Positions 42,532 to 49,023 of a DNA stretch of 49,023 nt are shown here, piece after piece. Origin of the DNA: Arthrobacter sp. EPSL27 (GTDB lineage Bacteria; Actinomycetota; Actinomycetes; Actinomycetales; Micrococcaceae); the NCBI RefSeq assembly GCF_001512305.1, contig NZ_LNUT01000004.1, positions 1-49,023 of the forward strand, in the 5' to 3' direction. The notes beneath the pieces were generated by a model. The model saw only the letters and a program-made list of their open reading frames with translations. It ran no database searches and had not been told where the DNA came from. A program made the position numbers and the translations under genes. Numbering within the stretch: the stretch's first letter is position 1; each line of letters begins with the position of its first letter.

Positions 42532-42930
42532 TCAGACCGCGCCCGTGGAACCTGCCACCCCGCCCAGCAGCGGCGCCATGGCCCGCCACCGGGCAATCTC
42601 GCAGCCGTCGGTGCGGCTGAAAAGGCTGTTGACGTCTTTGCCCATAAACCGGCCGGTCACAACTGCCACCTGCGGCCCGCCGTACTGCTGGGTGCACATC
42701 TTTGGAGGCCCGGGCTTCGGGAAGAAAATGGCCTCCCCGTGCTGGGTCACCGCGGCGAGGGCGGCCGCTGAATCGGGAAGTGTGCACTCCGCGGCGAGGG
42801 CGCCGCCGCTGGCAGCCAGCCGGAACACGTGTTCCGGGGCGCCGGGCGCCTCGGTCAGGCGGATTGTCAGATCGATGTCCGGCCCGGCGGGACCGTCAGT
42901 GGTGCCGGGACTGTCGGGGGAGGCTGTCAT
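42532..42930 (-). CDS. SSI-like protease inhibitor homologue without a signal peptide
   Basis: The 132-residue protein resembles the subtilisin-inhibitor (SSI, I16) C-terminal half: the reactive-loop block MCTQQYGGPQ (about 84-93), VTGRFMGKDVNSLFSRTDGCE (about 97-117) and a final WRAMAPLL. It has no signal peptide, so it is predicted to stay in the cytoplasm. The two cysteines of the first SSI disulfide are lost (one unpaired cysteine in LAAEC remains), while the second pair (about 85 and 116) is kept. By alignment the P1 residue is Gln, against Met in the exported paralogue. It overlaps the gene upstream by ATGA. Whether it inhibits a protease is open. Confidence 0.65.
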   Translation of the reverse strand: MTASPDSPGTTDGPAGPDIDLTIRLTEAPGAPEHVFRLAASGGALAAECTLPDSAAALAAVTQHGEAIFFPKPGPPKMCTQQYGGPQVAVVTGRFMGKDVNSLFSRTDGCEIARWRAMAPLLGGVAGSTGAV

Positions 42931-43904
42931 GGCTGTCCTTCCGTGCTGTCGAGGGCCGGCCGCTGATCGGCTGCGGCCTGGAGCAGCGGTGTGAGCTCCC
43001 GCAGCAGCCGCTGCCGCAGGACCTGCGATTCGGCGGCAAACGCCCGCTGGTACTCGACGTACGCGGCTTTGCCTTCGGCGGTTTCGATCGGAATGGCCGG
43101 ATAACCCCAGCCGCTCAGGTCGTAGGGCGAGGCCTGCATGTCCATGGCCCTGATCCGCCAGGACAGCTCGAAGCAGTCCATCACCAGCTCGCTCGGCAGC
43201 AGGGGCGCCAGCTTGTACGCCCACTTGTAGAGGTCCATGTTCGCGTGCAGGCAGCCGGGCTGTTCCATGGTGCGCTGGTTCTCGCGGCTCGGCTCCAGGG
43301 CGTTGAGGGGCACCGCGTCCGGGGTGTAGAAACGGAAGGCATCGAAGTGCGAGCAGCGGATCCGGTTCTCCTCGACCACTTCGTCCGTCCGCCGGGAGCC
43401 AAGCCGCAGCTTCAGGTACTCGTGCCGGAGATCGAACCTGTCCTGCCGGTAGACCATTGCCCATTCGTGCAGCCCGAAGCAGCCGAACTGGGCCGGACGG
43501 GCCGCTGTCCCGGCCAGGATGATCCCGGCGAACTGCAGGGCGTCACGGCGGTCACGCAGGAACCCCTCGACGTCGACCGTGACGGCGTCGGTCTCCGCCG
43601 GCAGGCCCGCCGCGGCGAGTTCGCCGCCGTCGGCCCTGCGGTAATACTTCCAGCCTGCGCGCTCCGCCGCGGCAGGGCCGGAGAGCACGACGCCGGCACC
43701 CGCGTGCCAGCGCTGCAGCTGGCCCGGTTTCTGGGTGTAGTAGGTGAAGAGAAAGTCCTCAACAGGGTGCTTCTTGCCCGCTGACCTCCGGGCGAGATAC
43801 GGGTCGGCGTAGCCTTTGACGCGCAGGTGGTGGGCGGCCTGGCGGGCAAGCCAGTCGTGCGGTTGGAGGTGCTGCAGCTTAGACAGCTCCGCCGGTGGAG
43901 CCAA
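42927..43904 (-). CDS. Conserved actinobacterial protein, often named 3-methyladenine DNA glycosylase-like
   Basis: The 325-residue soluble protein starts at TTG 43904, with AAGGA 5 bases upstream, and overlaps the upstream inhibitor gene by 26 bases. Family-type segments are HLRVKGYADPYLARRSAGKKHPVEDFLFTYY (in part, about 26-56), RWHAGAGVVLSG (about 65-76), EWAMVYR (about 147-153) and LEPSRENQRTMEQPGCLHANMDLYKWAYKL (in part, about 205-234). I recall this family under the name 3-methyladenine DNA glycosylase, but I see no helix-hairpin-helix or known glycosylase motif, so the function is unproven. It lies between two SSI-like genes, an odd place for a DNA repair enzyme. Confidence 0.55.
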   Translation of the reverse strand: MAPPAELSKLQHLQPHDWLARQAAHHLRVKGYADPYLARRSAGKKHPVEDFLFTYYTQKPGQLQRWHAGAGVVLSGPAAAERAGWKYYRRADGGELAAAGLPAETDAVTVDVEGFLRDRRDALQFAGIILAGTAARPAQFGCFGLHEWAMVYRQDRFDLRHEYLKLRLGSRRTDEVVEENRIRCSHFDAFRFYTPDAVPLNALEPSRENQRTMEQPGCLHANMDLYKWAYKLAPLLPSELVMDCFELSWRIRAMDMQASPYDLSGWGYPAIPIETAEGKAAYVEYQRAFAAESQVLRQRLLRELTPLLQAAADQRPALDSTEGQP

Positions 43905-44430
43905 GGACGTCCTTGGCGGCGTTCCAGAGGGCGATCTCGCAGCCGTCGGTGAGGCTGAAGTTCGTTTCGACCGGCTGCCCGTCCACGACCCCCGTCACGG
44001 TGGCCTGCTGCGGGCCGCCGTACTGCATGGTGCAGGCCTGGTCGGTCGGCCGGGGCGCGGGGCTGAGGATGGCGGCGTTGTTCTTCAGGGCAAGGCAGGC
44101 CGCGGCGGCGTCGGGGTGCTGGCTCTCATCTGCAGGCGCGCCGTCCACGCACACCAGCGTGAAGTTTTCGGGAGTGCCCGTCTCCGAGGGCTTGACCGAG
44201 ATGGCGAGCTCGGCGTTGCCCTGTCCGGGACCGGAGGTCACGGGCGCGGCGGACGGGGAGGGGGCAGGAGTCTTCGTTTCGGCGTCCGCTGACGGGGTGC
44301 CGGTCGCGGAGGGGCTCTCGGTGCCCGGAGGGGCAGAGGTTGTGGGGGCAGGACCGCCACCCGGCGTGCAGGCGGCCAGCCCGGCCGCCACCATCAGAAC
44401 AAGTGCCGCGTGGCTCAGTTGCTTGCGCAT
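43879..44430 (-). CDS. SSI-family protease inhibitor, lipoprotein
   Basis: The 183-residue protein has a lipoprotein signal (LAAC, cysteine 21), a Pro/Ser/Thr-rich linker (about 22-70) and an SSI-like domain. Four cysteines are in SSI order: FTLVC and AAAAC (spacing 18, against 15 in SSI) and QACTMQYGG and TDGCE (spacing 31, against 30). The reactive loop CTMQYGGP aligns with SSI CPMVYDP, giving P1 Met as in Streptomyces subtilisin inhibitor. It would block subtilisin-like proteases at the cell surface. AGGAGG is placed right before the ATG. It follows the OhrR-like gene after 27 bases and faces a large secreted subtilase across a terminator, a likely target. Confidence 0.8.
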   Translation of the reverse strand: MRKQLSHAALVLMVAAGLAACTPGGGPAPTTSAPPGTESPSATGTPSADAETKTPAPSPSAAPVTSGPGQGNAELAISVKPSETGTPENFTLVCVDGAPADESQHPDAAAACLALKNNAAILSPAPRPTDQACTMQYGGPQQATVTGVVDGQPVETNFSLTDGCEIALWNAAKDVLGSTGGAV

Positions 44431-44457
44431 CAGCTGTCCTCCTGTGTTTTGCCCAGT

Positions 44458-44931
44458 CTACCGCCGGGAGGCCCCGTCGGGGGCGGTCTTTGTCGCCGCG
44501 ATCAGGTCCATCATGGCGGCGTGCAGCTGGCTGACCTGTTCGCGGGTCAGGCCCAGCCGGTCCATCATGGTCCCCGGCACGGCCAGGGCCTGCTGCCGGA
44601 GCGCGGCTCCCAGCGGAGTGAGTTCCACGGCGAGGGTCCGTTCGTCGCCGGGGACTCGCCGGCGGGTGATGAACCCGGCGGTCTCCAGGCGGCGCAGCAG
44701 GGGAGAGATGGTGGCCGGTTCCTGGGCGAGGGCGTCGCTGATGTCCCGGACGGAGCGGGGGCTGGACTCCCAGAGGCACAGCATCACAAGGTACTGGGGG
44801 TGGGTGAGCCCGAGCTTGTCCAGCACCGGCTTGTACGCTCCGACCACACTGCGGGATGCCACCGTGAGGGCGAAGCAGAGCTGGTGCTCGAGCAGGAGGT
44901 CCTCCTCGGCTTCTTCGGTCACATAAGTCAC
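44458..44931 (-). CDS. ohrR: MarR-family regulator of the OhrR (peroxide-sensing) type
   Basis: The 157-residue protein has a MarR winged helix (about 50-115: LGLTHPQYLVMLCLWESSPRSVRDISDAL, then PATISPLLRRLETAGFITRRR and a wing with DERTLAVELTPLG). The N-terminal HQLCFALTVASR places a cysteine at residue 19, the position of the organic-hydroperoxide-sensing cysteine of OhrR. No ohr peroxidase gene is adjacent. It is divergent from a small gene, with the palindrome TTAGTGCACTAA between, probably its operator. It is the first gene of an operon with the SSI-like genes, so protease-inhibitor expression may respond to oxidants. Confidence 0.83.
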   Translation of the reverse strand: MTYVTEEAEEDLLLEHQLCFALTVASRSVVGAYKPVLDKLGLTHPQYLVMLCLWESSPRSVRDISDALAQEPATISPLLRRLETAGFITRRRVPGDERTLAVELTPLGAALRQQALAVPGTMMDRLGLTREQVSQLHAAMMDLIAATKTAPDGASRR

Positions 44932-44950
44932 TGGGCCCTCCCGGAAATAG

Positions 44951-44962
44951 TTAGTGCACTAA
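44951..44962. promoter_or_regulatory. Palindromic operator of the OhrR-like regulator
   Basis: TTAGTGCACTAA is a perfect 12-bp palindrome 19 bases before the regulator ATG, in an A/T-rich stretch. It lies between the two divergent genes. The link to the regulator is inferred from position. Confidence 0.65.
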
Positions 44963-45013
44963 TCATTAGCGTACACTGGTGGTATCGTCCCGTACGTATA
45001 GGAGTGGGTAGTG

Positions 45014-45247
45014 ATGGCACAGGGAAACACCGAAAACGCCTCGCAGCGGTTTATGCACGCCATGGGCAAGCTGCGCATGATTTTCGGACCGGCCAACCGC
45101 AGCTCCCTCGGCCACGAGATGACCGAGCAGAACCGGCAGCTCCTGGCCCAGCGGGAGGCCGAGACGCAGCAGTGGGAAACTCTGCACCGCCCCGACGGCA
45201 GCACCTACGTTGTGCCCCGCAACCCCGGGGACAAGTCGCTGCGCTAG
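45014..45247 (+). CDS. Small conserved-looking protein of unknown function
   Basis: The 77-residue protein starts at ATG 45014 with GGAG 9 bases upstream. It is polar and helical (FMHAMGKLRMIFGPANRSSLGHEM, then EQNRQLLAQREAETQQWETL) and ends in a short strand-like part RPDGSTYVVPRNP. There is no signal, membrane segment or cysteine. It is divergent from the OhrR-like gene and may be controlled by the same palindrome. No function can be given. Confidence 0.7.
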   Translation: MAQGNTENASQRFMHAMGKLRMIFGPANRSSLGHEMTEQNRQLLAQREAETQQWETLHRPDGSTYVVPRNPGDKSLR

Positions 45248-45304
45248 TGCCTCAAGGGCGCATTCCGGGCGCCCGGCACCCATGCCTTTTCCCGCCGTCG
45301 GGCG

Positions 45305-45310
45305 TAAAAT
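45305..45310 (+). promoter_or_regulatory. Predicted -10 box before the gene at 45388
   Basis: TAAAAT (45305-45310) follows GGCG and is a good -10 match in GC-rich DNA. The leader would be about 70 bases. No -35 is evident. Confidence 0.5.
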
Positions 45311-45387
45311 GGGGGCACTGGCACCAGCCGTAGCACTTAGCCACAGCCGATCCGCGTGGCCCGAGGGCTCGAGAGGGGGTGGGAATT

Positions 45388-45621
45388 GTGGCACTTGCTC
45401 TCAGGAAAGCCGTACTGAGGCAGCACCTGCACCCGACGTCGTGGGCACGCTTCCTTTTCGGCCCTGCGTCGCGGGGTGATACCTCCGCGCCCGTCGTTCA
45501 CAAGCACGACGACTTCGAGTACGCCTCCGAGGCGGAGCTTGCCGGTTTTGTGGTGGAGACCGACGCCGAGGGGCACCACTATGCGGTCCGGAAGGAAGAC
45601 CTTCCGAAAGAAGCGGTGTGA
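45388..45621 (+). CDS. Small protein of unknown function
   Basis: The 77-residue protein starts at GTG 45388, preceded by GAGGGGG at a suitable distance; an in-frame GTG at 45379 has no better site. The first half is basic (LRKAVLRQHLHPTSWARFLFGPASRG), the second acidic (HDDFEYASEAELAGFVVETDAEGHHYAVRKEDLP). There is no recognised domain, signal or membrane segment. It has the high GC3 of a real gene. A hairpin terminator follows 38 bases after the stop. Confidence 0.65.
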   Translation: MALALRKAVLRQHLHPTSWARFLFGPASRGDTSAPVVHKHDDFEYASEAELAGFVVETDAEGHHYAVRKEDLPKEAV

Positions 45622-45659
45622 AACGCGCCGCGGGGGCGTGGCACCCGCGGGATACGACA

Positions 45660-45685
45660 AAGGGAGCGGCCGGTGCCGCTCCCTT
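45660..45685. terminator. Hairpin terminator between convergent genes
   Basis: AAGGGAGCGGC (45660-45670) pairs perfectly with GCCGCTCCCTT (45675-45685) around a 4-nt loop. It lies between the small gene and the end of lysC, with A and T residues on the two sides, so it can work both ways. Confidence 0.8.
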
Positions 45686-45732
45686 CGCCAGTTAATCCCT
45701 GCTTGCCTTCCTGCCTGACGGCCGGTGGTGGC

Positions 45733-47091
45733 TCAGCGGCCCGTGCCGCCGTACACCGTCGCCTCGTCCTCGCTGTCGAGGTCAAAGGCCTTGTGGATGG
45801 CGCGCACGGCGTCGTCCAGCAGGTCCGCGTGGGTGACAACAGAGATGCGGATCTCCGAGGTGGAGATCATGTTGATGTTGATGCCGGCCTCCGAGAGAGC
45901 GGCGAAGAACCGCGCCGAGACGCCCGGGTGGGAGCGCATGCCGGCGCCGATCAGGGAGAGTTTGCCGATCTTTTCGTTGTATTCGATGCTCTCGAAGCCG
46001 ATCCGGTCTTGGGCGGCGTGCAGCGCCGCCAGGGCGTCGGCGCCCTCGACGATGGGCAGCGTGAAGGAGATGTCCGTCCGGCCGGTGCCGTGGGTGGACA
46101 CGTTCTGGACGATCATGTCGATGTTCGAGTGCGCGTCAGCGATGACCTGGAAGATCGCGGCAGCCTTGCCGGGGATATCCGGAACCCCGACAACGGTGAC
46201 CTTGGCCTCGGAACGGTCATGTGCAACGCCGGAGATGATTGGCTGCTCCAAGGCAACTCCCTCTTGGGTTGTGATCTTGTCGTCGGCGCCGGGCAGGACC
46301 CAGGTGCCTTCGTTCTGGCTGAATGAGGAACGGACGTGCAGGGGCACCCCGAAGCGGCGCGCGTACTCAACGCAGCGCAGGTGCAGGATCTTGGCGCCTG
46401 ATGCCGCCAGTTCGAGCATTTCCTCGCTGGAGATCCGGTCGATCTTGCGGGCGGACGGGACAACGCGGGGGTCGGCGGTGTAGATCCCGTCGACGTCCGT
46501 GAAGATCTCGCACACATCGGCGTCGAGGGCGGCGGCGAGTGCTACCGCCGTCGTGTCCGAGCCGCCGCGGCCCAGGGTGGTGACTTCGTTGGTGGTGCGG
46601 CTCATGCCCTGGAAGCCCGCGACGATCGCAATGTGTCCCTTGTCCAGGGCGGTGCGGATGCGGTGCGGGTCGACGTCGATGATGCGCGCCTTGCCGTGGA
46701 TGCCGTCGGTGATCATGCCGGCCTGGGAGCCGGTGAACGACTGGGCCGATGCGCCGTACTTGTTGATGGCCATGGCGAGCAGCGCCATGGAAATGCGTTC
46801 GCCGGCGGAAAGGAGCATGTCCATTTCCCGGGCCGGGGCGGAGTCGGTGACCTGCGCGGCAAGGTCCAGGAGCTCGTCGGTGGTGTCGCCCATGGCGGAG
46901 ACCACCACCACCACTTCGTCGCCGGCGTTCTGGGCATCGACGATCCGCCGGGCCACGCGCTTAATGCCCTCCGCGTCCGCCACTGAGGAACCGCCGAACT
47001 TCTTCACCACAAGATGCTTCGTGGCGGTGGCGGAGACAGGCAGCTGTGCCGGCTGCGGTCCGGGCTGGACTTCGGTAGTGGGCAAACTCAT
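45733..47091 (-). CDS. lysC: Aspartate kinase
   Basis: The 452-residue enzyme phosphorylates aspartate, the first step to lysine, threonine and methionine. The kinase domain has [11 protein letters not shown] (about 29-39), [15 protein letters not shown] (about 60-74), [28 protein letters not shown] (in part, about 156-183) and [13 protein letters not shown]. Two C-terminal ACT domains follow (about 285-440, with [17 protein letters not shown] and [18 protein letters not shown]), the site of lysine/threonine feedback. About 20 extra residues precede the usual start. The gene usually comes before asd in actinobacteria; here it is followed only by the convergent small gene. Confidence 0.96.
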   Translation of the reverse strand: MSLPTTEVQPGPQPAQLPVSATATKHLVVKKFGGSSVADAEGIKRVARRIVDAQNAGDEVVVVVSAMGDTTDELLDLAAQVTDSAPAREMDMLLSAGERISMALLAMAINKYGASAQSFTGSQAGMITDGIHGKARIIDVDPHRIRTALDKGHIAIVAGFQGMSRTTNEVTTLGRGGSDTTAVALAAALDADVCEIFTDVDGIYTADPRVVPSARKIDRISSEEMLELAASGAKILHLRCVEYARRFGVPLHVRSSFSQNEGTWVLPGADDKITTQEGVALEQPIISGVAHDRSEAKVTVVGVPDIPGKAAAIFQVIADAHSNIDMIVQNVSTHGTGRTDISFTLPIVEGADALAALHAAQDRIGFESIEYNEKIGKLSLIGAGMRSHPGVSARFFAALSEAGININMISTSEIRISVVTHADLLDDAVRAIHKAFDLDSEDEATVYGGTGR

Positions 47092-47165
47092 GCGCGCACC
47101 CTCACTGGATCATCGGGGTTCTGGGCCAAGCAACCAAACGGCGCGACGGCGTAACTTCTCAGCCC

Positions 47166-47196
47166 AGTTTATCGCCGGGGCGGCCCGGTTGCTCAA
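47166..47196 (-). promoter_or_regulatory. Predicted promoter of lysC
   Basis: On the minus strand TAAACT (47166-47171) is followed by GGG, as at pyrE and purA. TTGAGC (47191-47196) is 19 bases upstream, slightly too far for a perfect -35. The transcript would have a leader of about 65 bases. Confidence 0.5.
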
Positions 47197-47221
47197 ATGT
47201 GACCAAATGCCAGACAATCCG

Positions 47222-47298
47222 CCCCGGCCGTGCGGGACATGCCCTCCGCCGGAGCCAGCCGCTGGGCATGCTCCCCGGCCGTGCGGGACATGCCCTCC
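47222..47298. repeat. 26-bp direct repeat between recR and lysC
   Basis: CCCCGGCCGTGCGGGACATG continues into CCCTCC in both copies, at 47222-47247 and 47273-47298 (period 51). Single GGGCATG motifs at 47264-47270 and, inverted as GGGCATGTCC, at 47355-47364 extend the array. The 325-base gap holds no supportable gene. Confidence 0.8.
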
Positions 47299-47416
47299 CG
47301 CCGTGCTGACGGGTGAGCATAGTGGCATTATGTCCATCGCCCGGCGCGCAGGCTGGGCATGTCCAGTGGGGGATGTGGATCACGACGGCGGGCTGCCGCG
47401 GCCTGTGCGGGGCGGC

Positions 47417-48016
47417 TCAGCCCAGGGCGTTGCGGCGGCCCTCGAAGGCGCGGCCCAGGGTGACCTCGTCGGCGTACTCGAGGTCGCCTCCGACGGGCAG
47501 ACCCGACGCGAGCCGGGTGACGGCGATGCCGATCGTCTTGAGCATGCGGGCCAGGTAGGTTGCGGTGGCCTCGCCCTCGAGGTTGGGGTCGGTGGCGATA
47601 ATCACTTCCTGGATGGCGCCGTCGTTGAGCCGGGTGAGGAGTTCGCGGATGCGGAGCTGCTCCGGGCCGACGCCGGCGATGGGATTAATTGCCCCGCCCA
47701 GCACGTGATAGCGGCCCCGGAAGGAGCGCGTGCGTTCGACGGCGAGGACATCCTTCGATTCTTCGACGACGCAGATGACGGAGGGGTCCCGGCGCGGGTC
47801 GCGGCAGATGTTGCAGAGTTCCTGCTCCGTGACGTTGCCGCACACGGTGCAGAACTTGACCCGCTCCTTGACCGTGGTGATGGCCTCCACCAGCCGCTTC
47901 ATGTCCTGCGGGTCGGCTTCAAGGATGTGGAAGGCCAGCCGCTGGGCGGACTTCGGCCCGACTCCGGGAAGGCGCCCAAGCTCGTCGATCAGCTCTTGAA
48001 CTGCACCTTCGTACAC
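47417..48016 (-). CDS. recR: Recombination protein RecR
   Basis: The 199-residue protein works with RecF and RecO to load RecA at gaps. It has the N-terminal helix-hairpin-helix [18 protein letters not shown] (about 13-30), a zinc finger with CTVCGN and LCNIC (about 55-70), a Toprim domain with [12 protein letters not shown] (about 82-93) and [14 protein letters not shown] (about 137-150), and the C-terminal [21 protein letters not shown] segment. It starts at GTG 48016. dnaX ends 51 bases upstream, the normal dnaX-recR order (the ybaB gene usually between them is absent here). Confidence 0.96.
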   Translation of the reverse strand: MYEGAVQELIDELGRLPGVGPKSAQRLAFHILEADPQDMKRLVEAITTVKERVKFCTVCGNVTEQELCNICRDPRRDPSVICVVEESKDVLAVERTRSFRGRYHVLGGAINPIAGVGPEQLRIRELLTRLNDGAIQEVIIATDPNLEGEATATYLARMLKTIGIAVTRLASGLPVGGDLEYADEVTLGRAFEGRRNALG

Positions 48017-48067
48017 AATGTCCTCGTTCGTTGGGGGTGATGGCGGGCCGGGATCCCGGCGGGGTGG

Positions 48068-48979
48068 TTAGAAGCGCGGCGGCAGCGGGCTGCCGTCCAG
48101 CGACCGCTCTTCCACCAGTTTGCCGCCCAGGATCCGTTCGACGGCGGCCCTGCCGAAGACGCCGGATTCCTCGATGGTTTCGTCGTCCGCGCTGGGAATG
48201 TCCTGGACGTAGGTCGTGGCTGCCACGGCCCGCGCCGGCGCTTTGGCCCGCCCGGCTTCGGCTTCCGGACTGTTGGACAGCCGCTGGTACAAGCTCTGCC
48301 GGCCGGCCGGGTTTGACGTTGCCGGGGCAGCAGGAGCCGGGCTCGCCGCTGCCGGGGCAGCAGGAGCGGGAGCCGGGGCAGCGGCCGGCGCTGCCGCCGG
48401 TGCGGGTGCCAGCAGCGTGGCAGGGCCGCCTCCGGCCGATCCGGATGCGGAGCCGGCCGGCACCAGGTCCACGGAGTCGCCCCAGCCATTTGAGGCAGTC
48501 CCCACCGGTTCGTAAGCGGTGGAAGCCGGCACGGATGCGGCGTAGTGCGGGACCTGCGCGGCTGCGGGTTCGTAGTGCGGCGGTTCCGGTTCGGGAACCG
48601 GGCTGGGTGCCGGAGTGTCCTCGGCCGGGTAGCGCCCGACGTTGGACTCCGTACCGATGGCCCAGATCCCGGGTGCCTCCTCGACAGCACGGGCCCACGG
48701 GTCATCAGCGGTCTCCGGTGCCTGGGGAGCCGGGCTGCCGGCCGGGGACTCCTCGGCGGCAGGGCCGGGGCGCGACGGGCCTGCCGTCTGCTGCCGGGCA
48801 GGTGCCGGGGCAGCGGCCGGAGGACCCTGGCGGGAGGCGGCGGGGGAGGGCTCCCAGTCCATGGGCGGTTCCTCGTCCAGCGGCGGGGCATCCTCGTCCC
48901 GCGGGGCACCCCAGTCGTCGTCCGGGTAGGAGTAGGAGGCGGCGGTGTCGTGGAGCCTGGAGCGGAGGGAAGCGGCGTC
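48068..48979 (-). CDS. dnaX: DNA polymerase III subunit gamma/tau, C-terminal part
   Basis: The reading frame (about 303 codons) ends in DETIEESGVFGRAAVERILGGKLVEERSLDG, of which the GRAAVERILGGK block is the typical end of actinobacterial DnaX. Upstream it is an Ala/Pro-rich linker with WG and DDWG-type acidic patches (DDDWGAPRDEDAPPLDEE), also typical. The ATPase and clamp-loader domains lie outside the window. The frame is closed by TGA at 48980-48982 and again at 49004-49006, while another frame (read from 49023 as a Thr/Pro-rich linker, TPGGTTDPGTATPSETP) stays open to the window edge. A one-base frame change at about 48925-48980 therefore seems needed. It may be a sequencing error or a true frameshift. 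Confidence 0.75.
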   Translation of the reverse strand, partial: DAASLRSRLHDTAASYSYPDDDWGAPRDEDAPPLDEEPPMDWEPSPAASRQGPPAAAPAPARQQTAGPSRPGPAAEESPAGSPAPQAPETADDPWARAVEEAPGIWAIGTESNVGRYPAEDTPAPSPVPEPEPPHYEPAAAQVPHYAASVPASTAYEPVGTASNGWGDSVDLVPAGSASGSAGGGPATLLAPAPAAAPAAAPAPAPAAPAAASPAPAAPATSNPAGRQSLYQRLSNSPEAEAGRAKAPARAVAATTYVQDIPSADDETIEESGVFGRAAVERILGGKLVEERSLDGSPLPPRF

Positions 48980-49023
48980 TCACTCGGCGTGGCGGTGCCT
49001 GGATCAGTCGTTCCGCCAGGTGT

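Noticed and set aside
47313..47558. Possible plus-strand gene with a TAG..T box before ATG 47330
   Set aside because: It runs antisense through recR and shows no coding features beyond the first residues.

Overview
The window is a high-GC (strongly GC3-biased) actinobacterial chromosome segment, most likely from an Arthrobacter/Pseudarthrobacter-type member of the Micrococcaceae. Signs are the fba-DUF3151 pair, GAF-ANTAR and DUF1990/DUF503-type genes, SSI-type inhibitors, the small type of PurL with purS-purQ, and many promoters of TANNNT type placed directly on start codons (leaderless genes). No phage, transposase, CRISPR array, tRNA or rRNA was recognised.

Layout. 1-4.2 kb (minus): a 2-oxo acid (acetoin/pyruvate type) dehydrogenase E1-alpha/E1-beta/E2 operon led by an acetate-CoA ligase. 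4.3-9.3 kb: pyrE, a GAF-ANTAR protein, a STAS-like protein, a Tat-exported hydrolase, a HAD phosphatase and a SpoU methyltransferase. 9.25-10.25 kb: a broken AbiEi/DUF559-type gene carrying a 107-bp tandem duplication and bracketed by two related palindromes. 10.3-16.2 kb: fbaA, DUF3151, a uracil-DNA-glycosylase-like gene, purA, a GntR regulator and acdS (ACC deaminase). 16.3-18.4 kb: a secreted Pro/Ala-rich protein, an ECF sigma factor and a membrane protein. 18.5-32.8 kb: a sulfur island. 32.8-35.1 kb: small housekeeping genes. 35.2-38.5 kb: purSQL. 39.3-44.9 kb: a secreted subtilase facing a four-gene operon with an OhrR-like regulator and two subtilisin-inhibitor-like proteins. 45-49 kb: two small genes, lysC, recR and the 3' part of dnaX.

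The most coherent system is the sulfur island. Two S-box (SAM-I) riboswitches lie back to back, about 730 bp apart. The minus-strand one heads a seven-gene operon: ssuB-ssuA-ssuC, a second acetyl-CoA synthetase, sfnG-type monooxygenase, O-acetylhomoserine sulfhydrylase and a CoA-binding protein. The plus-strand one heads metN-metI-flavin monooxygenase-metQ-SfnB/DszC-like oxidase. In both aptamers the 3' strand of P1 overlaps the Shine-Dalgarno, so SAM should shut translation directly. On the plus side that Shine-Dalgarno serves an unannotated 45-codon leader ORF whose stop overlaps the metN start. The minus-strand aptamer has an unusually long variable region. Together the genes would import organosulfur compounds, release sulfite/sulfinate and build homocysteine when SAM is low.

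The window is also rich in small repeat structures: three hairpin families, a 15-bp triple repeat upstream of acsA, another in the purA leader, a 51-bp repeat in the leader of the secreted Pro-rich protein, and a 26-bp repeat upstream of lysC.
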